Assembly (NCBI GenBank): GCA_027576995.1
Contig: JANBQC010000018.1
Coordinates: 1 to 64,000 of the forward strand
Direction: 5' to 3'
From: Dimargaris cristalligena
Lineage: Eukaryota > Kickxellomycota > Dimargaritomycetes > Dimargaritales > Dimargaritaceae
DNA: 64,000 nucleotides
The position numbers and the translations under genes were made by a program. Shown here one piece after another: positions 34,662 to 46,350 of the stretch. A model generated the notes under the pieces. That model was not told the DNA's origin. It worked only from the letters and a program-made list of their open reading frames with translations, and did not search any database. Every line of letters begins with the position of its first letter. Position 1 is the first letter of the stretch.

Positions 34662-37600
34662 GAAACGGCTATGGACAAGTGAAGGGAAGTGGTGCACACA
34701 CACACATACACACACGCGCGTGCTTAAAATGTCGCAGTGTGGTCCCGGAAGTTCGGATGGGCCTTTGGCGCAGACCGGGAGATATCGAGAAGGTAGTATA
34801 TAGGAGGGGTAGGTTGGAAAATTAACAAGCCACCGGAAAATAAACCAGGCGAGCTGCGGATATCAAGGGAACGTGACTAAATATATATGTAAGGTTATTT
34901 TATCTTCCGTTGATAATGATGCATAAATGTGCGCCCAGGAAACCGATGGAAAATAAAGAGAATCCGGCGAAAGGGGAAAAGTCTCATGCGACTGTGGAAA
35001 TAAAGGATAAAAATCACCCAATGATTTTCACCGTCGAATACAACCGAAAAGGACCGACAGCATAAAAACGGTAGAAACGAACCAAATTGTATAAATTGTA
35101 AAATAAATGAGAACCCAATAGGCTTGGCAATAATAAGGCGGATACAACTAAACAGGGTAACTATAGACAATATATCAGTGACAAGAAGAAGAAGAAGAGG
35201 TAGAAGATATAATACGTGTAAGCGGCACTAACATACAAGGTTTAGATGGTATATACTATAATATATACATGTGTTTATACAAGAAACACCTGGGCAGGGA
35301 GAGATTGCATATACGTCCTAGAACAAAGCGAGGGCCAACCTCCCGGGTATTTATAAAGATTCGTACCAACTTGACTCACCCCAAATTCCTAGGGAGGCCT
35401 GGCCAGACTGAGATGGGAAGTGATTTCCCTTATAGTGCGATGGAAACGAATTGTGGGGAGGAGAAGAGGGATGACGGAACGGAAAAGATGGGTCAGATGA
35501 ACCGGATAATTAGATATCCATTCACATTGCATTGGTATATACTCTCCACCCCATCCGCCTCCCCCCTTCCCTAGTATCCCTCTTCTTCCCCCTCCCTCCT
35601 TTTCCATTACCCTCCCCCCCTTAATATTGGTCTATTAATGGTTACAAAGTCGAGATCCACTGGTCCTTTTCTTTCTTTCGTTCTTGGTTGTGATACACAG
35701 AGGTTCGCCATACTTTCCCGGGGTTTTTTCAAGTAAAGGGCACCAATGTACGGCTCAATGGTTTCCACATTGCCATCCCCCTCCTCGTTTCCTTTTCTTG
35801 TCTCCGACGAACTCTTCCCGGTGAGGTTGGGGAGGGCTTTCAAGGACCTCGAGAGTGTACAATGTTGCCAAAGTGCTACTTCCAGGGGGCCTGTACGCCA
35901 AGATTTCAATCTAGGTAGGCCCCCTTGAGGAAACAACGGCAGGGAGAGGAAGATGTGGGAGGGAGAGAATTCCCGGTGCCTGGCGAGTAACACTACTTCA
36001 ACCGCCGCGGGGCTGAGACTCGAACGCCGCCACTATTACCATATTGGGTGGCCCAATTCGCCGAATCGCTAATAAACAATAGGGTCATAGTCCTATCGCT
36101 AGATTGAAAATAGCCTAACCGTGGAGTGAGGGATGAAAGGGAAAGCGATGGGGCAAGCGCAAGGTTGGGTATAAACAATGTCCAATCCCAGGTGTGCGGT
36201 GTCTTTTATTCAAATAAAAGGGACCACCCACCGTAGCACCTTTACGCTATGCCTGGGGCGCTATAACGAATGCTAAAAGAATAAATCAAACGCACGTTAG
36301 TTTTGGGGGTTTTTTGGTACTTTACGAACCGGACCTTAAAATAAGCCTAGGTGGAATGGCGGCCGGTTGGTGCGGCTCATGTGGATGTAGATAAACCAAG
36401 TTTCATCTCGTTTAATCCAGGTGAACCCAGCCGGGGATTGGCTATGTACATGTGTAACCTGAGGATACCCTATAACTTGTGAATAGTGCCAGCCGATGGG
36501 GGTACACGCCTCTTTGGCGCGAATAGAGAGAGGCGGTGGTGAACCTAAATATAGTAATCGTGTGGACCGGGGAAAGGGGGGGAATAGGGAACGACTAACA
36601 TTCAAAAATTTAAGGAGAGAGAGCGTATATAGATCTAGCCAAGCCAGTCAATTAAGCCAAAGGGACATTAGTAGGGCTCTCGCGCCCCATATAAACTAAT
36701 GATGGGGAGCCGATACGGGTTATACTAGTCACCCCCTGCCAGGCCCTTTTGAACCATGGACTTGCCCGCGTGTTCCGCGTTGGGCTAAACTCTAAAAAAA
36801 CCCCCGGGAGGACATGTTCGGCTGCGTGATGCTGCCGATTATCGTGCATCTAGAACACCTGTGGAAGGCGATAATTCTGCAGTGCATCCCCCAGCCTAAT
36901 CGGATTTACCGCATAGACACCCTAGCATAGCCTTAATTTAACCGCCCAAATATTTCAAGTGAGGCCCGCCCTATTCCCCTGCATAAGTAAATACACATTT
37001 AAAAAAATGGCCTCAGAAGAATGAGCTGCCAAAGCACCCCAATGCCTTCCACATGCGGGGGGAGGGGCCAGAAGCAGCCTGTAATCCATCTATGTTACTC
37101 TTAAAGGGCTGGTGCGTCTATCACGGGCCGTACCTGCCGCTGAATTGATATGACATTGACCATGCCTGATGGATAAACATTCTCTTGTTCTTGACAAGCT
37201 ATATGTTTAGCGAAAGGGATGGGTAGGCTGAGTCCAAAACGGGGGAATCTCTTCTCTATCCTGTCGTTACCCATTTTTCTTTGAAAATAAATGGTCGCTT
37301 TAGTCACATGTTTATACCACTGACTGACCATCGATGCCACGCCCCATTGCGTTGCCCAACTAACCGAGTGTGGTTGCGCAGTGGGATGCCCGCCGAAATA
37401 GCACGGACTGGATTTAAGATGCTAAACCGGGAGCATAAGCCCACCTGGTCTCGGACAACCCGCAGGCATTGGCATGGGACCATTACCTAGTTCTGCTAAT
37501 AAGACAGACCTATTGTTACATCTAATTGACCCTTTTCTGCGTTTTGTTTGGTGATGTCCGATCCATTACAGTCCAAGGAAAACTTGTTCACACTACACTC

Positions 37601-37928
37601 CCCCGCATTTTGAGATGAAGCACCTTTTTCTAGACACTAATGCCACATGCATCTATAATAAACTATAAGAATGACTATAGCCATTTGGGCAAGGGCTATT
37701 CTTAGTCGCCCATGGCCTAAGCGACAATATCCGCCCGCATATTTAATGATCCGCCGACCTGACACCACCCCATCTCCCATCCATTGGCCTTCATGGCCTA
37801 TTATCTACCTACCCCATAAATACCGATTTGTGTAACGCCAGCGTTGTATGTAGTTTAGCATCCTAGACACTGATGCCTTTGCCCTCCAAAGGTCGAGATT
37901 GTCGGATAACGGACGATCCTAGATATAA

Positions 37929-38084
37929 ATTAAAAAAACATTCGGTCACACTGAAGAGAACTGGCCCACGATTGCCGAAAAGTATGGGCACGAGTATGAT
38001 GTTGAGGCCCGAATAGATCGGTCTAGGTATATTCTTATGGACAATGCCTCCCCCTACCCGCCCACTCTGAAACACGATCCTTAG
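37929..38084 (+). pseudogene. isolated coding-like segment, probable gene relic
   Basis: A 51-codon frame ending in TAG reads TFGHTEENWPTIAEKYGHEY, then DVEARIDRSRYILMDNASPY and ends PPTLKHDP. Composition is charged and protein-like. An in-frame TAA lies immediately upstream at 37926, there is no ATG, and no AG acceptor sits between that stop and the segment, so no intact exon can be built. I do not recognise the family. It is best read as the C-terminal remnant of a decayed gene; a missed unusual splice site is the alternative. Confidence 0.35.
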
Positions 38085-39570
38085 CTAGAATTGGGCAAAA
38101 AAACGAAATGGGAGGGAGGACCGAGAGGGTGAGAGAGTGGGGAAAGGTCGTAATAGATGGTTGTGATCGTCCATGGCTAGCGACCCGAATCTCCCTCCTG
38201 TGAGAGAGATTGGCAGAGAATTGGGTGTTTCTATCGGCTACTGTATTCGGCCACTTACGATGCTTACCACTATGCCAGGTCAATCAAAACAGCCCTTCTA
38301 GTGAGTTAAACTCAGTAAATACCCTCTCCCCGCAGGGCAGTGTGTGGTCCCATGGCAGTAGACTGGGACTGAAGTGAATGCCCTTTTTTTTCCTCTTCTT
38401 CTTCTACAATGACTGTAAAACCAGATCCGTATCACAAATACTTGTGGTGGGCGTTGAATGGCTGGCCCCTAATGGCCCAAACCAACCTCCCTTCATACCC
38501 CACAGTTCTTTACTCACGCTACACATTCACCAGCCTGAGCTTCGGTCGGGGGGTGTCCAGCAAATTATAGGGGAGGTATTATCCTATACCGATCAATTAC
38601 ATTGGCGACCAATAGGCAGTGGTTGGGTGATAAATTTTACACTGTACGCCTGCGAACGTATCGGTTAAGGGCGTGAAGAAGATTGTTTTTTGATGTCCAG
38701 AAAAATTCCAGCATCGTGCCTGACTCCATTTGCCGAAGTGATGCGTGTTTTTAAAGGGAGGGGCTATTCTAGGAATTGATGCAACCTAATTTCCAAGCCC
38801 CGTTGAACCTTACTTTTCCGATAAAAACCGTTAACTTAATCTCTTATTCACAACATGGTCGGTCAAATAACAAGGACAATCTATATTGCGCCACTCTTGT
38901 GAATAGTTCATCAGTTTTTAATGCACCCACTATCGGAGTCTGAAACAAACCTAACTAGTCGCTCAAAAAATCTAGTTAATTAGGCATGACATTACCTGAT
39001 ACACATACCTAACTGGTGGTTAAAATTGGTTGGGTGGTTTGCTATATCGCATTAGTTTTTCCGAGTCCCCCTCCCTCTTCTCCGCTCAAATAGCCTACTT
39101 AAGGAATTACCAAAAAGAGCCGAAGAGGCCCAGGCACTGCCACTATCCGTGTCCATCCTTCGTCCTCCCTGTCTTCCCCGTCCTTCCCTTCACCTTCACG
39201 CGCCTTCGGTAGGCCATCTGGGCCAGCCCACCTTTCCCTCCGTGTTGTTTGCAATCATAGTTGACTAAGAAAGGTTCCACCTGTGTCCATCGCTTTTACC
39301 CCAAAGGGAATCGTACTACCCACCCTTAATCATCTGTATGGTCGACCGGGTCAGACCAAACCTTCGCCTTTCCCCTTCCCCAGCCCTCCTGCCCTATTTT
39401 GGAGGATTCCGGGATGTTCAAAAATAAAGGCAATGTCTACTTATCCAGAAAACTGGTCGGATTCCCTTGATTTGGCTGGTGCTTAAACGGTGCCTTCCCC
39501 TTTCCAGCGCGCTAGAAATGTTTTCTTTTTCTTTTTTGTTTCCGAGGTTTCTGCCTGGTCATATTGTGCG

Positions 39571-39590
39571 TATATATATATATATATATA
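39571..39590. repeat. (TA)n microsatellite
   Basis: Ten TA units in gene-poor DNA. Confidence 0.9.
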
Positions 39591-41479
39591 GCAAACGCGA
39601 TGGGAACAGCGGAAGACGGCGTGTTTCTCAGGCGGGAGGTGTTAATTAAATACTTATAATACTATTGGTGGCTGAGGAATTTCCGCGTAGGTTTGATAAA
39701 AAGGCGGGACCAATTTCTATGATCCAGCCTTAGATGATCAGCCGACTGGAACTGGCTGTGGAGTGGTCCAAATCAAGTAACATGAAAATGGCTGATAGCT
39801 TATTTAGACTGGGGTACATTATAGGAAATACCAGAGCGGATTAGAGAAGTTACCGGTAATCAGTATTTTCCGGCCAAGCTACCCTCCCCCTCTAGTGCTC
39901 CCCTCAGCAGTCGGATTCGTTTAATTTAACTTGGCACCTAAGATCAGCTAACTATAGGCTAAATAATGCGGTATAAATTCGGCAGTTGATTCATTACCTA
40001 CATCTTTAGCAGTATTAAGATTTGGATAAAGTACCATGAAGCCTACTACATGGCAATAGTAAATACTAAACTAGATTTTGACAATGCTATTTTCGCTTTA
40101 AGGTTGACCAGCTAGGTGCTAGATTTCGTAAATGAGCCCTCGGGTGCACTACATACGCAGGAACGATTGTGATAAAAACAATACAATATTTTCACATGGT
40201 ATATTGGCGGGGCCCTCTCATTGACCGCCTCGTTGAACCCTGACACGACTATACCATTGGCGAATACTAGTACCTACTTAAGCCCACTATAGTTTCTAAA
40301 ATCTGGTATTTTTTATACCTCGTTGTCCGAGTTTCATGCGATCACCCTGCCTTTGTATTTCCAAAATTAACCCCATTGTTTTTTTCGTTTTACCCAACCC
40401 ATAACCCCCGCGCTTCCATACTACGTTCTTTCGACAACTTTGTTCCGTATTTCCAGATGTATTGTAATTACTGGTCATACACTTCAATCACCAGGCATCA
40501 CTCTAATTTGGCCCAGAACGAGGGAAGTGGTGTGCTAAGGATACCCATTCTCACTCCACACCTACCAGAGGTAGGGTAGCTCTCTGTTCCCAATTTGACC
40601 AAAATAACCATCTTATACATACACTCTTACAGTGGTAAGTAGACGCCTACCGGGACAGCTTATTCTTGCACCGCAGTATATTAGTTCAAGCATTTTCAGC
40701 CGAAGGGCTTTTTTGGGGGGAAGGGGATCATTGTTATGGCCATCGTTCTTGCGCAGGTAGTGTGCTTTGGGGGATTCGGCATCATGCCATCAGCTAGACC
40801 AGATTACAAGATGGAGTGGTGACGAAAGAAAATAGCCCATCCACCCTCGCCGTCAAATGATAAACGCAGGGCTTGTGATGAAATTGATCAGCCGAGCTGA
40901 AACTCTACACAAACGATTAGAGTTGTTTGATGATTAGCGAGACAGCCCAGTGATAAGTACGAGAAAGAGAGAGAGAGAGGACCTTGTTGGTGGGCAGTAG
41001 AGGCTTCGGGCTGTGGGTGCACTATTCGTGTTTTGTTTCGGTGGTATTCGAGACCAGATGCTAATGGGTCACACGGTTAAGAACCGGTGGACTGATATAG
41101 TAACTTGGCCGAGAAGCCTAAAGCGGTTAATAAGCTGAGAAAAGACATTGGTTCAAGGGAAGTGAGCGCTGAAAAAAGAGGCTAGATCCCCCAAGACTCG
41201 CTATACAACTGGATTTGGTTAAACCACATCCAAACCCCCTTCTTACCCCGTTAAGGGGTCCCACCGACCTGGACTAAAGCTCCGTCCATGTATAAATCCA
41301 TGGGTGATGGTTCTCAATGTTATTCTCTTAAATTACCGAAGTTGCCAGGGTATCTGCCTATTTATCATTTCTCAATATAATTGATTTGCCTTGGGTACTC
41401 TCTCCTAGTAAAACCTTACTAGGGTGAAATATTCCGATTAGCACAAATTATAAAACGTATTGTTTCTCCCCCTCCGTAC

Positions 41480-42170
41480 CTGCTGGTTATACCAATTGGC
41501 AAGCGCGTAAAATACGGCCGGGGGGTCGTATAAGTGAGGGGCTGATGAGAGTAAGTGGAATGGGGAAATGGTCAGTGACTTCGGATCAGCCAGGTATTTG
41601 GAAAACGCCGTTGCCACTTTGAAGGAAATGTCGGTAAATGGCAAAGATGGGTTGTGTGTATCTCCAACTAGTCATGTACATGCCTAATAGGACTTCCTTC
41701 ACCTCTCTGTATTATTCTCGGTTGATGCCATTAAAAATGGAATCGATTGGCAATACTCCGTCCAAGGGGTAGGGTAGGGTGGAATTATCCGAATTGGGCT
41801 CATTTAGGTTGATTTTGTCCTTGCTTTTACCCATGAAAAGCGAACAAGATGAGCCACCCGTACTAATATATCGAATCAATATACCGCTGCTCCCTTTTTT
41901 TCCGCTACCAAATAAACTCAAAAGGAACGGGGTCCGCTTGATAGCCTGATCCACCGATGTACCTCATTCTCATGCAGGCTAACAGGAAAGTCCTATAAAA
42001 TACCGTTTTCCCCACCTGATATTGCTACTTTTGGTTAGTTTCCAAACGGATCCCCTGAAATGGCCGAAGCCATCCAGGCGCCCGTTTGTCTGCGCAACTC
42101 CAGGGACCCCGCCCTCCAATTCCAAAATTTCGTGGCGGACTAAATTGTCTGGTAAGCCCCTGGACACGTT
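41480..42170 (-). CDS. possible exons of an unidentified multi-exon gene or its relic
   Basis: Three minus-strand segments look coding. The clearest is 41667..41480, which follows an acceptor (catgactag), ends at CAG with a GTACGG donor, and encodes GDTHNPSLPFTDISFKVATA … PHLYDPPAVFYALANWYNQQ. Upstream, a frame around 41954–41712 encodes VDQAIKRTPFLLSLFGSGKK and KSKDKINLNEPNSDN, and another around 42170–41990 encodes NLVRHEILELEGGVPGVAQT. One joining that keeps phase uses a donor near 41834 (ATG G|GTAAAAGC) into the 41667 exon, but I could not make a complete model with a start and a stop. No family is recognised. Confidence 0.3.
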
Positions 42171-42558
42171 GCATGCATGGGTCGGTTCTTATTCAGGACG
42201 AGCCATTTATTTTCCCATTTGGCGAATGACGTCGCCCTGGTGGTCTCATCCTTGCCTCTCCCCCCTTGGTTTGGCCCTGATCCATGACGGAGGGTCTTAA
42301 ACCCGTGGTGCCCGCTCAACTGCGTCTCTCTATGCATAGACGGCATACTTCCTGAGAAGAAGCAAGTGTATGACCCTCTGACCATATGCCTCTGTCATCC
42401 AGTGATCACTCATCCCTCTCTTGAACATTACTGATACCTTTTTATATTGACGCCCAATTGAAACCCCGCGGCCAATTGGCGACTCGTTTCTACTTTTCTA
42501 TCTCATCTCCTCCTCCCAACCACCCTTGAACATTAGCCTTGGGTTGAGTTCCGTTCGC

Positions 42559-43695
42559 ATGTTCTCCTCGCACTTCCGGTTGGCCCTGGCCACCCTATTC
42601 CTGGTCCTGGGCGCCGCTCTTCTGGGCAAGCCTGTCCAGGCCGATGATCAGCCTAGCCATGTCGTGGACCTGACCATCGACAATTTTGACGCCGTGGTGG
42701 ACGGCTCCAAGGCCGTCTTTGTGGAGTTTTACGCGCCGTGGTGCGGCCACTGCAAGACCCTGGCCCCCATCTACGAACAGCTGGCCGGCGCCTTCGCCCA
42801 CGCCAAGGACACCGTCGTCATCGCCAAAGTCAACGCCGATGACCACCGCAGCCTGGGGGCCCGCTACGACGTCCAGGGGTTCCCGACTCTGAAGCTCTTC
42901 ACGACTGACCTCAAGAATCCCCTGGCCTACGACAAGGGCCGGGACCTGGAGTCCCTGGCCCAGTTCATCACCGACCAGACTGGTGCCGCCCCCCGTATCA
43001 CCAAGGAGAAGACCTACACCCGTTCCCTGACCACCGCCGAATTTGACTCGGTGGCGCTGGATCCTACCAAGGGCGTGCTGGTGGAATTTTATGCCCCCTG
43101 GTGCGGTCACTGCAAGCAGCTGGCCCCGACCTACGAGAAGGTCGCCAAGATCTTCGCCAACGAGCCCAACTGCCTGGTCACCAAAGTGGATGCCACCGTG
43201 GAGCCCGAACTGGGCACCCGCTACGACGTGCAGGGTTACCCCACCCTCAAGTTCTTCCCCGCCGGCTCGGATACCCCCATCGAATACGATGTCGGGCGTA
43301 CCGAAGAGGATCTGGTGACTTTCCTGAATACCCACTGCGGCACCCACCGTCTGCCCGGTGGTGGACTGGACGCCCAGGCCGGCCTCGTCGACCGGATGAA
43401 CCAGCTGGTCAATGATTTTGTGAAATCCGCCGAATCAGGCCGCCAACAGATCGTGGCCAAGGCCGAGGAAACCGCCCAGGGTCTGAAGGACCAGTACGCC
43501 AAGTACTACGTCAAGGTCATGACCAAACTCGTCAGTAACCGGGACTTCATCTCCAAGGAAATCACCCGCCTCGATAAAATCCTCAAGAAGCGCGACCTCA
43601 CCGCCGCCAATGCCGATAGCTTCAATATCCGCAAGAATATCCTGGACTTCTTCAAGCAGGTCCTGCCCAATGCTGGTGGCCACCAGGAACTGTAA
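42559..43695 (+). CDS. protein disulfide isomerase, ERp38/P5 type (two thioredoxin domains + ERp29 C-terminal domain)
   Basis: 378 aa, single exon; the start is the first ATG (MFSSHFRLALATLFLVLGAA), which begins a clear signal peptide ending near KPVQADDQ. Two catalytic thioredoxin domains each carry WCGHC: C62/C65 and C182/C185, both followed by K and a cis-Pro motif (GFPTLK, GYPTLK). The C-terminal ~110 residues are helical and match the ERp29c domain (AKYYVKVMTKLVSNRDFISK, then EITRLDKILKK). The chain ends HQEL, a variant of the HDEL/KDEL retrieval signal. This matches fungal ERp38/TigA-type isomerases, which make and shuffle disulfides in the ER. Codon use is strongly C-ending (GCC, AAG, GTC), as expected of an abundant protein. 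The gene is convergent with ISCA2. Confidence 0.95.
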   Translation: MFSSHFRLALATLFLVLGAALLGKPVQADDQPSHVVDLTIDNFDAVVDGSKAVFVEFYAPWCGHCKTLAPIYEQLAGAFAHAKDTVVIAKVNADDHRSLGARYDVQGFPTLKLFTTDLKNPLAYDKGRDLESLAQFITDQTGAAPRITKEKTYTRSLTTAEFDSVALDPTKGVLVEFYAPWCGHCKQLAPTYEKVAKIFANEPNCLVTKVDATVEPELGTRYDVQGYPTLKFFPAGSDTPIEYDVGRTEEDLVTFLNTHCGTHRLPGGGLDAQAGLVDRMNQLVNDFVKSAESGRQQIVAKAEETAQGLKDQYAKYYVKVMTKLVSNRDFISKEITRLDKILKKRDLTAANADSFNIRKNILDFFKQVLPNAGGHQEL

Positions 43696-44307
43696 TTTCT
43701 TCCTTCGGCCATGGCAACCCGCGCGCTCTCTCTTTTTCTCTCTCCGGCATTTCGGTTATTAAACTCGGGGAGTTAACCTCCTCCGTAGATTGGGGCCATC
43801 CGCCCGACCGCTGGCTCATCCCAGCGAATCTTTGATAACTGGCCAGGCTTTACCTACCCTTCTATAAATTCCATCGTCGTGTTTATCTTTGCAATCTCTG
43901 CTCTTAGCCCAAATATATTACTATTCAACAATAAATACCACCACTATACTGTTAAATAACCAACTGCTCCGTTAAAATACGGATGACGGTATCTAATTTT
44001 GGGCCAAGAATGTGTAATAGACATATGTTACATTAGTATTTATTGAAGTTTGTCTAATTCACAGGCCAAAATATTCGGAAATGTTTAAAGTATTCAATTG
44101 AGAATCGGTGTGGGGGTGGGGACTTTGGTCATATAAATGCAGTAATTGCATGACTTTTTTAACCCCAATGTAGGGGCCTCGGGGGGTTCGAGATGTCCTA
44201 TATAGCGATTCCGGTTCGCAAATGGTAGGAAATAATACCAGTCCTTTAAGGCACCCCGTTTCTCTAGTAGGTATAAAATCCATCACAAACGAAAATTATG
44301 AAACGCC

Positions 44308-45139
44308 CTATATTTTAATATCAAAGGAGGCCCCGCACCCACAGCCGGAGGTAGCCATTGGGATTTTAACAATTTGAAACGAGGATCCGATGAGTTCCTC
44401 CACGTAGTCAACCGTGGCGCCGTCGAGCAGCGAGAGGGAGACTTCATCAATGACTACTTGTCCACCGGAATTTTCAAACACGGCGTCGTCGTCGTTGACC
44501 TGATCCGTCAGCTGGAATTTGTACTGGAACCCGTAGCAGCCACCCGACTCGACTAGTACTCGTAGTTTTAATTGGGGATTGCTTTTGTCTTGGGCGATTT
44601 TTTGTAATTGCTGAAACCGACAGGAGTAGGCAGTAGTATATACATAGGAAGTCTGGGTTAGCCTATAGAAACTATGCGATAGTCTTACCGATGGGTCAAC
44701 CGGGTTAGTAGGAGGAACGAGACTAGGTCGAAAACCAGGCCCTATATAATGGTATATTCGAGAATAATGGGAGTTCCAGGAGGGGGGGGTAGTGGAAGGT
44801 GGGGAGGAGGGTCCGGCTACGCCGAGGCAAATGGTAAGGGTTATACTGACTTACTTTTCCGGCCGTGTCCGTCAGAGTCAAGCTGAGTGGCGTACCCTCT
44901 GCGCTATTCTTCGGTGTGACCATGGTCGTAATGAAGCGCGTACGCCAAGGGGTGAAGGATGGGATAGCAGTCATTCGCTCGACCGACCGGACGTTAGGCG
45001 TTGGTCGAAGAGGGAGGAAAGCATGGGTTGTCGCCATGGTCCTCATTGGGAGCGTTGGCATGTGGACTGGCCGGCAACGGACGGTCATTCGTTGTAAGGC
45101 TGCCCAAGTGGGTCGAGCTAGCGTAGGACGATGCGCCAT
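44308..45139 (-). CDS. ISA2: mitochondrial iron–sulfur cluster assembly protein ISCA2/Isa2
   Basis: Model: complement(join(44308..44610, 44855..45139)), 195 aa, one 244-nt intron (gtaagtcag … tttcag), phase 0. The first exon encodes an Arg/Thr-rich, acid-poor mitochondrial presequence and ends TPLSLTLTDTAGK. Exon 2 encodes the A-type carrier domain: LKLRVLVESGG, C120, then FQYKFQL, a VVIDEVSLSLLDGATVDYVE core, and the terminal CGC (C185, C187) followed by GASFDIKI. The three cysteines bind the Fe–S cluster. Ending in SF-IK(I/L) and the spacing favour ISCA2 over ISCA1. With ISCA1 and IBA57 it makes [4Fe–4S] clusters for aconitase and lipoyl synthase. The residue after C120 is Tyr where Ser is usual. 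Neighbours: convergent with the PDI gene. Confidence 0.92.
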
Positions 45140-46350
45140 GCTAGAATGTGCATTAATGGCCAGATCAGTGAAGCTAGGCGCGAATGGAATAGAGCAATCA
45201 GGTGAATGTAGGTAGGTAAGGTGAGGAGGATATGTTTTGATTATAAATTTGGAATGGGTAAAGATGGGGGAGACTACGTAAGCAGGGCCTGCCGAACTAC
45301 TGGGGTAACTTCAAGTACAGTGGCGGGAGAGGAAGGGTGAGGAGACATGGTATAAGCCGAATGAAGCCAAGTCACCTGGAGGAGGTATGGTTAAACCGTG
45401 CTATTATTATCTCACCTTAATCGAATCATGTGTAAAACTGATACATTGGTCAAGTTATCCATTCGGCTTCGCTATTGGTGGGTGAGATATCTGATGTAGA
45501 CAGAATGGGGAAGGGGGATGCCATTTTATTTTGTGAATTGTAGAGGAATGGTATATTAACTATCGCTAATGCTGGTTTGCTATAGGCATGCCATAGTATT
45601 TAAAACCCCCGGCATCGGTCTTTGGGACTTGGACGTGGCGATGTCCGCCGAATATCAGTTATAGGTATAACATGTTCCACTTTTAAAAATTGGCCGACTC
45701 CGTAGCAATCGCACTATCTATGTGGCTAATAAAAGTCATGGAGATCTCCTAACATCTCAATCTAATTATTGGACAGATCACGTGTGAGGTATCCCATTTT
45801 CACAACTCAATTCATATGTGGATATATTTATAGTTTATAATCGAAATACGTAAGGTGTATATAATCGTCCTAGTTTGCCCACAGCGGCTACTTATCAGCC
45901 CGCCAACTGGGAAACTTACAAGGAATAAAACAACGCAATACTAAAGCAGCCTATAGACATGAAAATCGAACCAAATTTTACAAAGCCAAGAGCCGCGGGC
46001 ACACAGCCTTGACTTAAAGGTAGAGGTGATATTGAAAATGTTTAACTGTAAAAAAAAGGGGGTGTCTGTACATAAAATAATATTTACATCAAAGGCAAAA
46101 ATAGTCATTGTCATGAGAGGCAAAAGGAAAGACGATAACAATAGTCAATCTCAGATAGAGGTCGCCGCTATACAAGAAAGAGGAAATGGAAAGAACGATG
46201 ACCCAGCTTAGACTCATTATAAGGAACAAAGGACAACGATGCACACACTCATTATTTTAGGACGGGACCAAAAATCTAATCATAGAGGGTATGGGTAAAG
46301 AGCGGGTCGGCTATTATTGGCCAATGTATTTTTATAGGTCCCCACTACTA
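45140..46350. other. intergenic region, no gene recognised
   Basis: About 1.2 kb upstream of ISCA2 and downstream of the acidic-repeat gene. It should hold the ISCA2 promoter and the 3' UTR of its neighbour. No coding signal beyond short random frames. Confidence 0.5.

Larger units (their letters stand above)
34662..42558. other. 7.9 kb gene-poor interval with suspected exon relics
   Basis: No complete gene was recognised. Several short segments read like protein but lack intact context: + strand 37929–38084, minus strand 37128–37345, minus strand 41480–42170 and + strand about 38450–38668. The first and third are listed separately. Simple repeats include (TA)n near 39571 and AC/TG runs near 34690, just before the trihelix gene. 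Decayed genes or hard-to-predict multi-exon genes would both fit. Confidence 0.45.

Noticed and set aside
35990..36090. tRNA-like T-loop (GTTCGAGTC on the minus strand)
   Set aside because: The flanking bases do not form a 5-bp T stem, and no anticodon or acceptor stem could be drawn. No tRNA is called anywhere in the window.
35607..36178. Minus-strand frames of 128 and 61 codons
   Set aside because: No known motifs, no convincing splice borders, and low-complexity edges; treated as chance.
42595..43347. 250-codon frame antisense to the PDI gene
   Set aside because: Arises from the strong C-ending codon bias of the PDI gene; the sense strand carries both WCGHC motifs.
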